Assembly: GCA_945860425.1 (NCBI GenBank)
Contig: CAMAQU010000066.1
Location: 1 to 8,149 of the forward strand
DNA length: 8,149 nt
Direction of reading: 5' to 3'
DNA from: Sphingomonas paucimobilis
GTDB lineage: Bacteria; Pseudomonadota; Alphaproteobacteria; Sphingomonadales; Sphingomonadaceae
Positions within the stretch are counted from its first letter, which is position 1. Each line of letters starts with the position of its first letter. Made by a program: the position numbers and the translations under genes. The notes below the pieces were generated by a model, which saw nothing but the letters and a program-made list of their open reading frames with translations, was not told the origin of the DNA and made no database searches. Positions 1-5,480 of the stretch are shown in pieces.

Positions 1-982
1 CAAAATTGGCGACATAGACGGGCAGATGCCAACTGGGATCCAGCGGATGTTCGACCGATAGGCCAGTGTTGAACCCTTTTTTCTCCGCCGTTTCAATTTC
101 GGCAGCAGTCGTCCCGCCCCGGCGGCAATCTTCGATAAAATCTTTCAGGTGCGGCGCATTTTCAGCGAGGGCGGCGGCCAGCGGATGGTCGGCGGCAATC
201 GCGACAAAGCTTGCGCCAAATAACGTATCGGGCCGGGTGGTGAACACGTCGATTGCGTCATGCGTGCCGACCAGATTGAAGCTGAGGTTCAGGCCCTTGG
301 ATTTGCCAATCCAGTTTTCCTGCATCAGCCGAACCTTGTCCGGCCATTGATCGAGCGATTTCAGCCCATCGAGCAACTCATCGGCAAAATCGGTGATTTT
401 CAGGAACCATTGATTGAGCTTTTTCTTTTCAACCAGCGCGCCAGAGCGCCAGCCGCGCCCATCAATCACCTGTTCATTGGCAAGCACGGTCATATCGACC
501 GGATCCCAATTGACCGTTGATTCCTTGCGATAGACGAGGCCCGATTTGTAGAAATCAAGGAACAGAGCCTGTTCCTGCCCATAATAATCCGGCTCACAGG
601 TGGACAGCTCGCGGCTCCAGTCAATGGCAAGGCCGAGCCGCTCCAACTGCTTTTTCATCGCCGCAATATTGGATCGTGTCCAATCGCCGGGATGCACCTT
701 TTTTTCCATCGCCGCATTTTCAGCAGGCATGCCAAAACTGTCCCACCCCATTGGGTGGAGCACGGCATGGCCCGTCATTGCCTTATACCGGGCCAGCACA
801 TCGCCCATCGTATAGTTGCGGACATGGCCCATATGGATGCGTCCAGAGGGATAGGGGAACATCTCCAACACATAGGATTTTGGGCGTGGGTCGCTTGCGG
901 CAGGCGCGGTAAAGATGCCCGCATCATCCCAGGCTTTTTGCCAAAGGCCATCAGCCTTAAAAGGGTTGAAACGCGTCGTCAT
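1..982 (-). CDS. leuS: Leucyl-tRNA synthetase, N-terminal 327 residues (runs off left edge)
   Basis: This class I aminoacyl-tRNA synthetase charges tRNA-Leu with leucine in the cytosol. Reading the minus strand from the ATG at 980-982 gives an open frame to the window edge. The first part of the catalytic Rossmann fold shows PYPSGRIHMGHVRNY, with the HIGH motif as HMGH at residues 50-53, followed by HPMGWDSFGMPAE. The zinc-ribbon region (about 155-190) reads VNWDPVDMTVLANEQV and then DGRGWRS, so the usual cysteines are replaced. The CP1 editing domain begins with the threonine-rich motif TTRPDTLFG at 248-256. The KMSKS loop and C-terminal domains lie outside the window. A GGAG about 11 bases before the ATG is a weak ribosome site. 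It follows the DUF3576 gene by 94 bases on the same strand and is probably co-transcribed with it. The identification is secure. Confidence 0.98.
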   Translation of the reverse strand, partial: MTTRFNPFKADGLWQKAWDDAGIFTAPAASDPRPKSYVLEMFPYPSGRIHMGHVRNYTMGDVLARYKAMTGHAVLHPMGWDSFGMPAENAAMEKKVHPGDWTRSNIAAMKKQLERLGLAIDWSRELSTCEPDYYGQEQALFLDFYKSGLVYRKESTVNWDPVDMTVLANEQVIDGRGWRSGALVEKKKLNQWFLKITDFADELLDGLKSLDQWPDKVRLMQENWIGKSKGLNLSFNLVGTHDAIDVFTTRPDTLFGASFVAIAADHPLAAALAENAPHLKDFIEDCRRGGTTAAEIETAEKKGFNTGLSVEHPLDPSWHLPVYVANF

Positions 983-1030
983 AGGCGTGTCAGCTCCGCA
1001 TCTTCTTCATCACTGGGTTGCGTTAAAGCG

Positions 1031-1056
1031 GGGCCGCTTCGCTCACACTGCGGCCC
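1031..1056 (-). repeat. Inverted repeat between the DUF3576 gene and leuS
   Basis: Two perfect 7-base arms, GGGCCGC (1031-1037) and GCGGCCC (1050-1056), flank a 12-base loop in the gap between the two minus-strand genes. In the minus-strand transcript it forms a GC-rich hairpin about 50 bases before the leuS start. There is no following U-tract, so it looks more like an mRNA processing or attenuation element than a complete intrinsic terminator. Its role is inferred only. Confidence 0.4.
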
Positions 1057-1076
1057 AAGCCGAAAAGCGCGCGGGT

Positions 1077-1532
1077 TCAGCCTGCGATGGCCGCGCGGCG
1101 CAAGTCCCGTGCTTTGGTCAGGATGATTTCTTCGAGCTTCTGGACGGTCGCTGCTTGCACAGGCGCGTCAACCCAATTGCCATTTTGGTTCACCTGACGG
1201 CTGGCCGCGACGCGCAAGGCATCGGCGCGCAGATCCTGATCCAAAATGCTGACCGTCAGCTTCATCCGCTCCCCCATATTATCGGGGTTGCTATACCAGT
1301 CGGTCAGAATGACGCCGCCTGTGGCATCCGCCTGAACCAGCGGCATGAAGGATAGGGTGTCGAGCGATGCGCGCCAGAGATAGGCATTCACACCGATTGT
1401 GGTGACGCGCGACGCCGCTTGATCGGTCTGTTGCTTGGCCTTTGCCTTGCCACCGCCAATGCCCAGCATGCTGCAGGCAGGAAGGGTCGCCAAAAGCGAC
1501 AGAGCAAAAATGGCGGTGAGGGGACGACGCAT
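1077..1532 (-). CDS. DUF3576-type lipoprotein
   Basis: A 151-residue protein that I recognise as the alphaproteobacterial DUF3576 type, whose biochemical role is unknown to me. The N-terminus MRRPLTAIFALSLLATLPAC is a typical lipoprotein signal ending in the lipobox LPAC, with Cys20 as the expected lipidation site, so the mature protein should be anchored in the envelope. A lysine- and glycine-rich linker follows, then the conserved body with VNAYLWRASLDTLSFMPL, GGVILTDWYSNP and ERMKLTVSILDQDLRADALRV. I chose the ATG at 1532 over an in-frame TTG five codons upstream because AGGA lies 5 bases before this ATG, inside the region the longer start would translate. The gene lies directly upstream of leuS on the same strand, an arrangement I associate with alphaproteobacteria. 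Confidence 0.9.
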   Translation of the reverse strand: MRRPLTAIFALSLLATLPACSMLGIGGGKAKAKQQTDQAASRVTTIGVNAYLWRASLDTLSFMPLVQADATGGVILTDWYSNPDNMGERMKLTVSILDQDLRADALRVAASRQVNQNGNWVDAPVQAATVQKLEEIILTKARDLRRAAIAG

Positions 1533-1590
1533 GCAATTCCTCGTCAAAGAAAATTATGAAGATGAGCGGCGTTATAGGCCCATATCCCCT

Positions 1591-1608
1591 CTCTGCAAGG
1601 GAGCAGAG
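1591..1608. repeat. Short hairpin in the divergent region
   Basis: CTCTGC (1591-1596) and GCAGAG (1603-1608) form a perfect 6-base inverted repeat with a 6-base loop. It lies two bases from the stronger hairpin at 1611-1640. Both would be in the leader of the DUF3576 mRNA if transcription starts near 1640 on the minus strand. Confidence 0.45.
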
Positions 1609-1610
1609 CA

Positions 1611-1640
1611 CGCGCCTGTTGAGGAGATGCAACAGGCGCG
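1611..1640 (-). promoter_or_regulatory. Strong hairpin in the putative DUF3576 mRNA leader
   Basis: Perfect 11-base arms CGCGCCTGTTG (1611-1621) and CAACAGGCGCG (1630-1640) enclose an 8-base loop. Read on the minus strand the loop is CATCTCCT, a pyrimidine-rich sequence resembling the anti-Shine-Dalgarno end of 16S rRNA. A possible minus-strand -10 box, TAAATT (plus-strand 1645-1650), lies just upstream and would place the RNA start close to the first base of the stem. The -35 match is poor. No U-run follows on either strand, which argues against a terminator. The structure is seen directly; regulation is inferred. Confidence 0.5.
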
Positions 1641-1669
1641 AAACAATTTATCACCAAGAGCGTGATTTA

Positions 1670-1689
1670 TTGACATAAAGCTATAGCTT
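1670..1689 (+). promoter_or_regulatory. TTGACA box and 12-base palindrome upstream of the porin-like gene
   Basis: A consensus -35-like TTGACA occupies 1670-1675. It is followed by the perfect palindrome AAGCTATAGCTT at 1678-1689, centred 33 bases before the porin-like ATG. No good -10 box is seen 16-18 bases downstream of TTGACA, so the promoter call is tentative. The palindrome sits where an operator for either divergent gene could lie. Confidence 0.35.
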
Positions 1690-1716
1690 GATTCGGCTTT
1701 GTGTCATGGAGACCCT

Positions 1717-2424
1717 ATGACGACTCGCGCATCATTTTGGACTTTGGGACCTGTGGCTTTGGCCGCAGCGCTGAGCCTGATTGCGTCGTCTGCGACTTTT
1801 GCGGCCGCGCGTCCCGGGTCGGCGAAGCCAGCAACGGTTGGTCGGGCGCTGGGTAATTTCACACCGGCATCTGCCGACCCGCGTCTCGCCATGGCATTTG
1901 CGCGCAGCACCACCATGACATCTGGCTTCCGCTTCACGCCGGCCTCGGCGGCGAAGACGAATCGTAAGGTCACGGTTGCGGTGCGCGCGCGCTCAACCCA
2001 GTCTCTGCCCAGCACAGATCGGCCTGCCAGTGCGGGCACGCTCGCGACCATTGCCCCCTTGGCCTATAATTTGGGCGCGTCGGTTGGCTGGCGGCGCTTT
2101 GCTGTCTCTGGCGATATGGGGGAAGCCAATCTTGGTCTCGTCGGCGGTCGTCGGCAGGCCGCAGATCTCGGCCTGAGCTATACGGCGAAGCGCTGGTCAA
2201 CGCGGCTTCAGGTCGCGGCAGAGCGTCCGGTGGGCACGGCCCCGCGCATTGTTGATTCGAGTGAGAGCGTCGCGCTCGATGTCGGCGGGTCGTACCGCCT
2301 GACGCGCAATATCGATGTGACGGCGGGCGTCCGCTATAAATCTCAGCGCGAACGGTTGGAGCCGCTGAAGGATAATCGCCGCGACAGCCAAGCTGTCTAT
2401 CTGGGCACGGCCTTCCGCTTCTGA
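1717..2424 (+). CDS. Secreted porin-like beta-barrel protein, function unknown
   Basis: A 235-residue protein. Residues 1-31 form a Sec signal peptide: a positive N-terminus, then the hydrophobic stretch VALAAALSLIASSATFA, with cleavage likely at AAA|RP. A low-complexity Ala/Ser/Thr segment follows to about residue 105. From about 110 the sequence alternates like outer-membrane strands, including YNLGASVGWRRFAVSGD, ADLGLSYTAKRWSTRLQVAAE, VALDVGGSYRLTRNIDVTAGVRYKS and the end SQAVYLGTAFRF. The terminal phenylalanine matches the beta-signal read by the BAM complex. About 6-8 strands would fit, small compared with a 16-stranded porin. I recall similar unnamed proteins in sphingomonads. The ATG at 1717 is favoured because GGAG lies 5 bases before it; an in-frame TTG at 1699 has no such support. 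The substrate is unknown. Confidence 0.85.
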   Translation: MTTRASFWTLGPVALAAALSLIASSATFAAARPGSAKPATVGRALGNFTPASADPRLAMAFARSTTMTSGFRFTPASAAKTNRKVTVAVRARSTQSLPSTDRPASAGTLATIAPLAYNLGASVGWRRFAVSGDMGEANLGLVGGRRQAADLGLSYTAKRWSTRLQVAAERPVGTAPRIVDSSESVALDVGGSYRLTRNIDVTAGVRYKSQRERLEPLKDNRRDSQAVYLGTAFRF

Positions 2425-2960
2425 CGCTGCGGCGGGGCCAGCCCGTCGATCGCAGCCCATCCATAAAGGTTCGAGGATTGAAGCCGGGCAAAGCGCGCGC
2501 CTGTCATGCCGCCCAGCGCGATGATCGGGCGGCGGGACTGCTGGGCGATCAGGCCAAAACGCACCCGACCCAGCGGCCGTGCTCCCGCGTGACTGCGCGT
2601 CGCAAACAACGGGGATAAAAACAGTAGCTGCGCGCTCGCGCGTTCGGCCGCCCGCACCTCTGGCACATTATGCACCGGGGCGGTCAAGGCTCCGACATGG
2701 CGGCCATGGCTGCCCTCGGCCCGCCAACCACGCGCGCGCCGGGGCGTGTCTGCCAAGATCAGCATCAGTCGCCGGGCCCGGGCTATCCGGCGCACCGCCT
2801 CAAACAGCGCCCGGCGTTGCGGATCGGGGGTTGCATAATGGCGAAAGATAATGCCCGCCTTTCCCTTGGGAAGTGCGGCGAGCGCGGGCCATAGGTCGTC
2901 GCCCAGACGTTCGTCGGTCATGAACCATATGGGGGGCAAGGGGTGGTGGCGCTTCGGCAT
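2397..2960 (-). CDS. Degenerate thiamine phosphate synthase (ThiE/TenI)-like protein
   Basis: A 187-residue protein with the outline of the ThiE/TenI TIM-barrel family: PPIWFMTDERL at the first strand (9-19), GIIFRHY (36-42), SPLFATRSHAGARPLG (116-131) and PIIALGGMTG (145-154), close to the family's SPxFxT and PVxAxGGI motifs. The Gly-Gln-x-Asp motif and the lysine expected after SPxFxT are not seen (His124 at that place), and the protein is shorter than the usual 200-220 residues. Thiamine phosphate synthesis is therefore doubtful, and a TenI-like or structural role is possible. I chose the ATG at 2960 because GAGG lies 5 bases upstream; a longer frame to 3023 would run into yggS. Its end overlaps the porin-like gene by 28 bases tail to tail. 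It is divergent from yggS. Confidence 0.72.
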   Translation of the reverse strand: MPKRHHPLPPIWFMTDERLGDDLWPALAALPKGKAGIIFRHYATPDPQRRALFEAVRRIARARRLMLILADTPRRARGWRAEGSHGRHVGALTAPVHNVPEVRAAERASAQLLFLSPLFATRSHAGARPLGRVRFGLIAQQSRRPIIALGGMTGARFARLQSSNLYGWAAIDGLAPPQRQKRKAVPR

Positions 2961-2981
2961 CCACACCTCTATAGCCGCGGC

Positions 2982-3647
2982 ATGACTGAGGACGCAAAGC
3001 ATCGGCTGAACGCCGTTCATCACGACATGGCCCGCGCCTGCAAAATCGCGGGTCGCGCGCCAGAGGCGGTGACGCTGGTGGCCGTGTCTAAGACGCAGAG
3101 CGCCGAGGCGATCCGCCCGCTAATTTCGGCGGGCCAGCGTGTCTTTGGCGAAAATCGAGTGCAGGAAGCGCAGAGCAAATGGCCAGAGCTGATGGCCGAA
3201 ACACCGGGCATTGAGCTGCATCTTGTTGGCCAGTTGCAATCGAACAAAGCCGAAGAGGCGGTGCGCCTTTTTGATGTCATTCATTCGGTTGACCGCCCCT
3301 CGCTCATCACCGCGCTTGGCCGGGCGCAGGAGAAGATGGGGCAACGGCCCCGCTATTTCCTGCAGGTCAATATTGGGGAAGAGGCGCAAAAAGGCGGATG
3401 TGCCGCGGTTGAGGTGCCTGAGATGTTGGCCCAAGCGCGCGCGGCTGGGCTGGACGTTGTGGGCCTCATGGCCGTGCCACCAGCCGACACGGAAGCTGCC
3501 CCCTATTTTGCCCTGCTTGCCAAAATCGCCAAGGCGCTTGGCCTATCTGAACTTAGCATGGGCATGTCGGGTGATTATGAAGCGGCCATCATGCTGGGGG
3601 CCACGCAGATCCGCATTGGCACGGCCCTATTTGGAGCGCGCGCATGA
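2982..3647 (+). CDS. yggS: YggS/PLPBP-family pyridoxal phosphate homeostasis protein
   Basis: A 221-residue single-domain PLP-binding TIM barrel. The family binds pyridoxal 5'-phosphate without known catalytic turnover and balances free PLP and related amino/keto acid pools. The PLP-binding lysine is Lys37 in TLVAVSKTQ. Other family signatures follow in order: FGENRVQEAQSKW (55-67), LHLVGQLQSNKA (79-90), HSVDRP (101-106), NIGEEAQKGG (130-139), GLMAVPP (161-167), LSMGMSGDYEAAI (191-203) and RIGTALFG (211-218). The length is typical. The ATG at 2982 fits the family N-terminus but has no evident ribosome site. A GTG at 2943 behind a purine-rich stretch is an alternative that would overlap the divergent ThiE-like gene. 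The stop overlaps the next gene's start as ATGA, so translation is probably coupled. Confidence 0.96.
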   Translation: MTEDAKHRLNAVHHDMARACKIAGRAPEAVTLVAVSKTQSAEAIRPLISAGQRVFGENRVQEAQSKWPELMAETPGIELHLVGQLQSNKAEEAVRLFDVIHSVDRPSLITALGRAQEKMGQRPRYFLQVNIGEEAQKGGCAAVEVPEMLAQARAAGLDVVGLMAVPPADTEAAPYFALLAKIAKALGLSELSMGMSGDYEAAIMLGATQIRIGTALFGARA

Positions 3648-4309
3648 CCTTCGATGCGTTGATTTTCGACTTTGATGGGGTCCTGCTCGAGAGCGAATTT
3701 ATCGGCAATCGTCACCTTGCCGACCTTCTGACCGAACTGGGCCATGAAACAACGGTGCAAGATGCCGTCACACAATTTGTGGGCCTGTCGGGCGATAATT
3801 TTTATGCAGCGGTCGCGCGCTGGATTGGCGGAGAGGTGCCCGATGCCTTTTTCAAGGCGCGGCAGGCCGAGGATGATCGCGTGATGCGCGAAGGCATAGA
3901 GGCGGTGGACGGAGCGATCCGCTTCGTCGAAACCTTGCCCGCCACTCTGCCGCGCGCCATCGCCTCTTCCAGCTCAACCCATTGGATCAAGACGCATTTG
4001 GCGCATTTGGGTTTGGAAGATAATTTTGCGCCGCACATTTATTCCGGCAAGGAACATGTGACACGCGGCAAGCCTGCGCCCGACATTTACCTTCATGCAG
4101 CGCAAGAATTGGGCGTGGATATCCGCCGGGTCGCCATCCTTGAGGACTCACCCGTGGGGGCCATTGGCGCTGTCGCCTCTGGTGCTTTTGTCATTGGTCT
4201 GGCGGCGGGACGGCATTGCCATGACGGGCATGACCAGTTGCTGATGGACAAGGGCGTTCAGGCCATTGCCCATAGCTTTGACGAGGTTACAAAAATCCTG
4301 TTTGGCTGA
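3644..4309 (+). CDS. HAD superfamily hydrolase, subfamily IA (phosphatase)
   Basis: A 221-residue cytosolic phosphohydrolase of the phosphoglycolate phosphatase/beta-phosphoglucomutase type. Motif I is IFDFDGVLLESE, with nucleophile Asp9 and acid/base Asp11. A helical cap (about 15-85) follows. Motif II is in IASSSSTHW (106-114), the motif III lysine is Lys143 in RGKPAPDIYL, and motif IV is ILEDSPVGAIGAVASG (165-180) with Glu167 and Asp168. All catalytic positions are present, so it should be active. The substrate cannot be read from the sequence; small sugar phosphates or 2-phosphoglycolate are usual for this group. The gene overlaps yggS by 4 bases, which implies one transcript and coupled translation and hints at a link to phosphorylated metabolites or cofactor housekeeping. 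Confidence 0.95.
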   Translation: MTFDALIFDFDGVLLESEFIGNRHLADLLTELGHETTVQDAVTQFVGLSGDNFYAAVARWIGGEVPDAFFKARQAEDDRVMREGIEAVDGAIRFVETLPATLPRAIASSSSTHWIKTHLAHLGLEDNFAPHIYSGKEHVTRGKPAPDIYLHAAQELGVDIRRVAILEDSPVGAIGAVASGAFVIGLAAGRHCHDGHDQLLMDKGVQAIAHSFDEVTKILFG

Positions 4310-4330
4310 TCGGTCAAAGGGCTTTGGTTG

Positions 4331-4395
4331 CGCGCAGAGACGCAAATAGCGCAGAGAACAGCCGAGGCAATTTGCGTCCTCTGCGTCTCTGCGCG
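4331..4395. repeat. Palindromic intergenic element with two alternative stems
   Basis: Perfect 14-base arms CGCGCAGAGACGCA (4331-4344) and TGCGTCTCTGCGCG (4382-4395) enclose 37 bases. A second pairing is possible: 4333-4347 with 4370-4385, 15 pairs with one bulged C, because the core CTCTGCG occurs four times, twice as CTCTGCG (4379, 4387) and twice as CGCAGAG (4333, 4350). The element lies between the converging ends of the HAD and ribA genes. It may be a dispersed REP-like palindrome and could also block transcription from both sides, although no T-run follows on either strand. The symmetry is observed; mobility or termination is inference. Confidence 0.7.
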
Positions 4396-4424
4396 AACTA
4401 TTATCCACCGCAGGCGGAGAAGGA

Positions 4425-5480
4425 TTACAGCGCGTGGCCCGTTCGGTCGCGCTTGGTCTCAAGATAGCGGGCATTGTGCGGATTGGGCGGCAGCTTGTGC
4501 GGCACGCGTTCCACCACCTCTATCCCTTCGGCCTGAAGCCGCCCGACCTTTTCGGGGTTGTTGGTCAAGAGGCGGATTTTGTCTTGCCCCAAGAGCGTCA
4601 GCATGCGCGCCGCAACGGAAAAGTCACGGGCATCAATGGCAAAGCCCAGCCGGGTATTGGCATCTACCGTATCAAATCCCTGATCCTGTAAGGCATAGGC
4701 CCGCAGCTTGTTGATCAGGCCGATGCCACGACCTTCCTGCCGCAGATAGAGAAGAATGCCCCATCCATGCTCGGCCATCAGGCGCAGGGCGGCCTGCAAT
4801 TGTGGCCCGCAATCGCACTTCAGGCTGCCCAAAACATCGCCGGTCAGGCATTCGCTGTGCAGCCGGACGAGCGGCGGGTGGCCATTGGGGCTGCCGATCA
4901 TCAAGGCGACATGCTCCAGCCCCGCCTCTGGTGTGCGGAAGGCAATTATCTCTGCTTGCTCGGCCGCTTCGACGGGAAGCCGCGCGCGCGACACGATGCG
5001 CAAGCGATCAGACGATTCATAGGCGTGAACTGCGTCGTGTGACAGCGTCGTCGCGCCCGCGACTGAACCCTTCACCACAAAAAAGGCCGGGAGGAGCCCC
5101 GCGTGGCGCGCAAGGATAAGGGCGGCCGCCGCACTGTTAGGCGTGTGGACGGGGATCGCCTGAAACGGGCCTTTCATCGGCGTTGCAAGATCAAGCGCGG
5201 GATCGGCCAGTGCTGTGGCCGTTGCGAGATCAAGCCAGCGGTCGCGCGCGACCATGACCGGCGCGTCGGGTGCGGCAGCCTCCCGCTGATTGGCGAGTTT
5301 CAATGTCGAGGCCCGGCCCGCCGAAATGAGGATGTCGGCGCTGTGATCGGGATCGAAGGCGGCGAGGCTTTCCTCATCTGCCGTTTCGACAGCCAGCAGG
5401 GAGAGCGCGCCGTCCAGCGTCACGGGCCAGCCGCGCCGCAGCGCATCGACGGCGCGGGCTGCGTCTTGGGCCGGGTTCAA
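4425..5480 (-). CDS. ribA: GTP cyclohydrolase II with a degenerate RibB-like N-terminal domain
   Basis: GTP cyclohydrolase II opens the guanine ring of GTP in the first step of riboflavin synthesis. The C-terminal half (about 175-351) is complete: zinc ligands Cys211, Cys222 and Cys224 in ECLTGDVLGSLKCDCG, LRQEGRGIGL (246-255), DTVDANTRLGF (270-280), Asp283 and Arg285 at the positions of the catalytic Asp/Arg pair, and IRLLTNNPEK (302-311). The first 170 residues resemble the outline of DHBP synthase (RibB), as in ARAVDALRRGWPV and ALILARHAGLLPAFFVV, but lack the acidic DRENEGD metal motif and the GHTE motif. The start is TTG at 5480: GGAG lies 8 bases upstream, it overlaps the xth stop as TTGA, and no ATG occurs until residue 102. 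It is the last gene of a likely methyltransferase-xth-ribA operon. Confidence 0.96.
   Translation of the reverse strand: MNPAQDAARAVDALRRGWPVTLDGALSLLAVETADEESLAAFDPDHSADILISAGRASTLKLANQREAAAPDAPVMVARDRWLDLATATALADPALDLATPMKGPFQAIPVHTPNSAAAALILARHAGLLPAFFVVKGSVAGATTLSHDAVHAYESSDRLRIVSRARLPVEAAEQAEIIAFRTPEAGLEHVALMIGSPNGHPPLVRLHSECLTGDVLGSLKCDCGPQLQAALRLMAEHGWGILLYLRQEGRGIGLINKLRAYALQDQGFDTVDANTRLGFAIDARDFSVAARMLTLLGQDKIRLLTNNPEKVGRLQAEGIEVVERVPHKLPPNPHNARYLETKRDRTGHAL

Noticed and set aside
66..912. Several plus-strand open frames across the left end.
   Set aside because: They are antisense to leuS, whose minus-strand translation matches LeuRS motifs throughout. The plus frames show no recognisable family.
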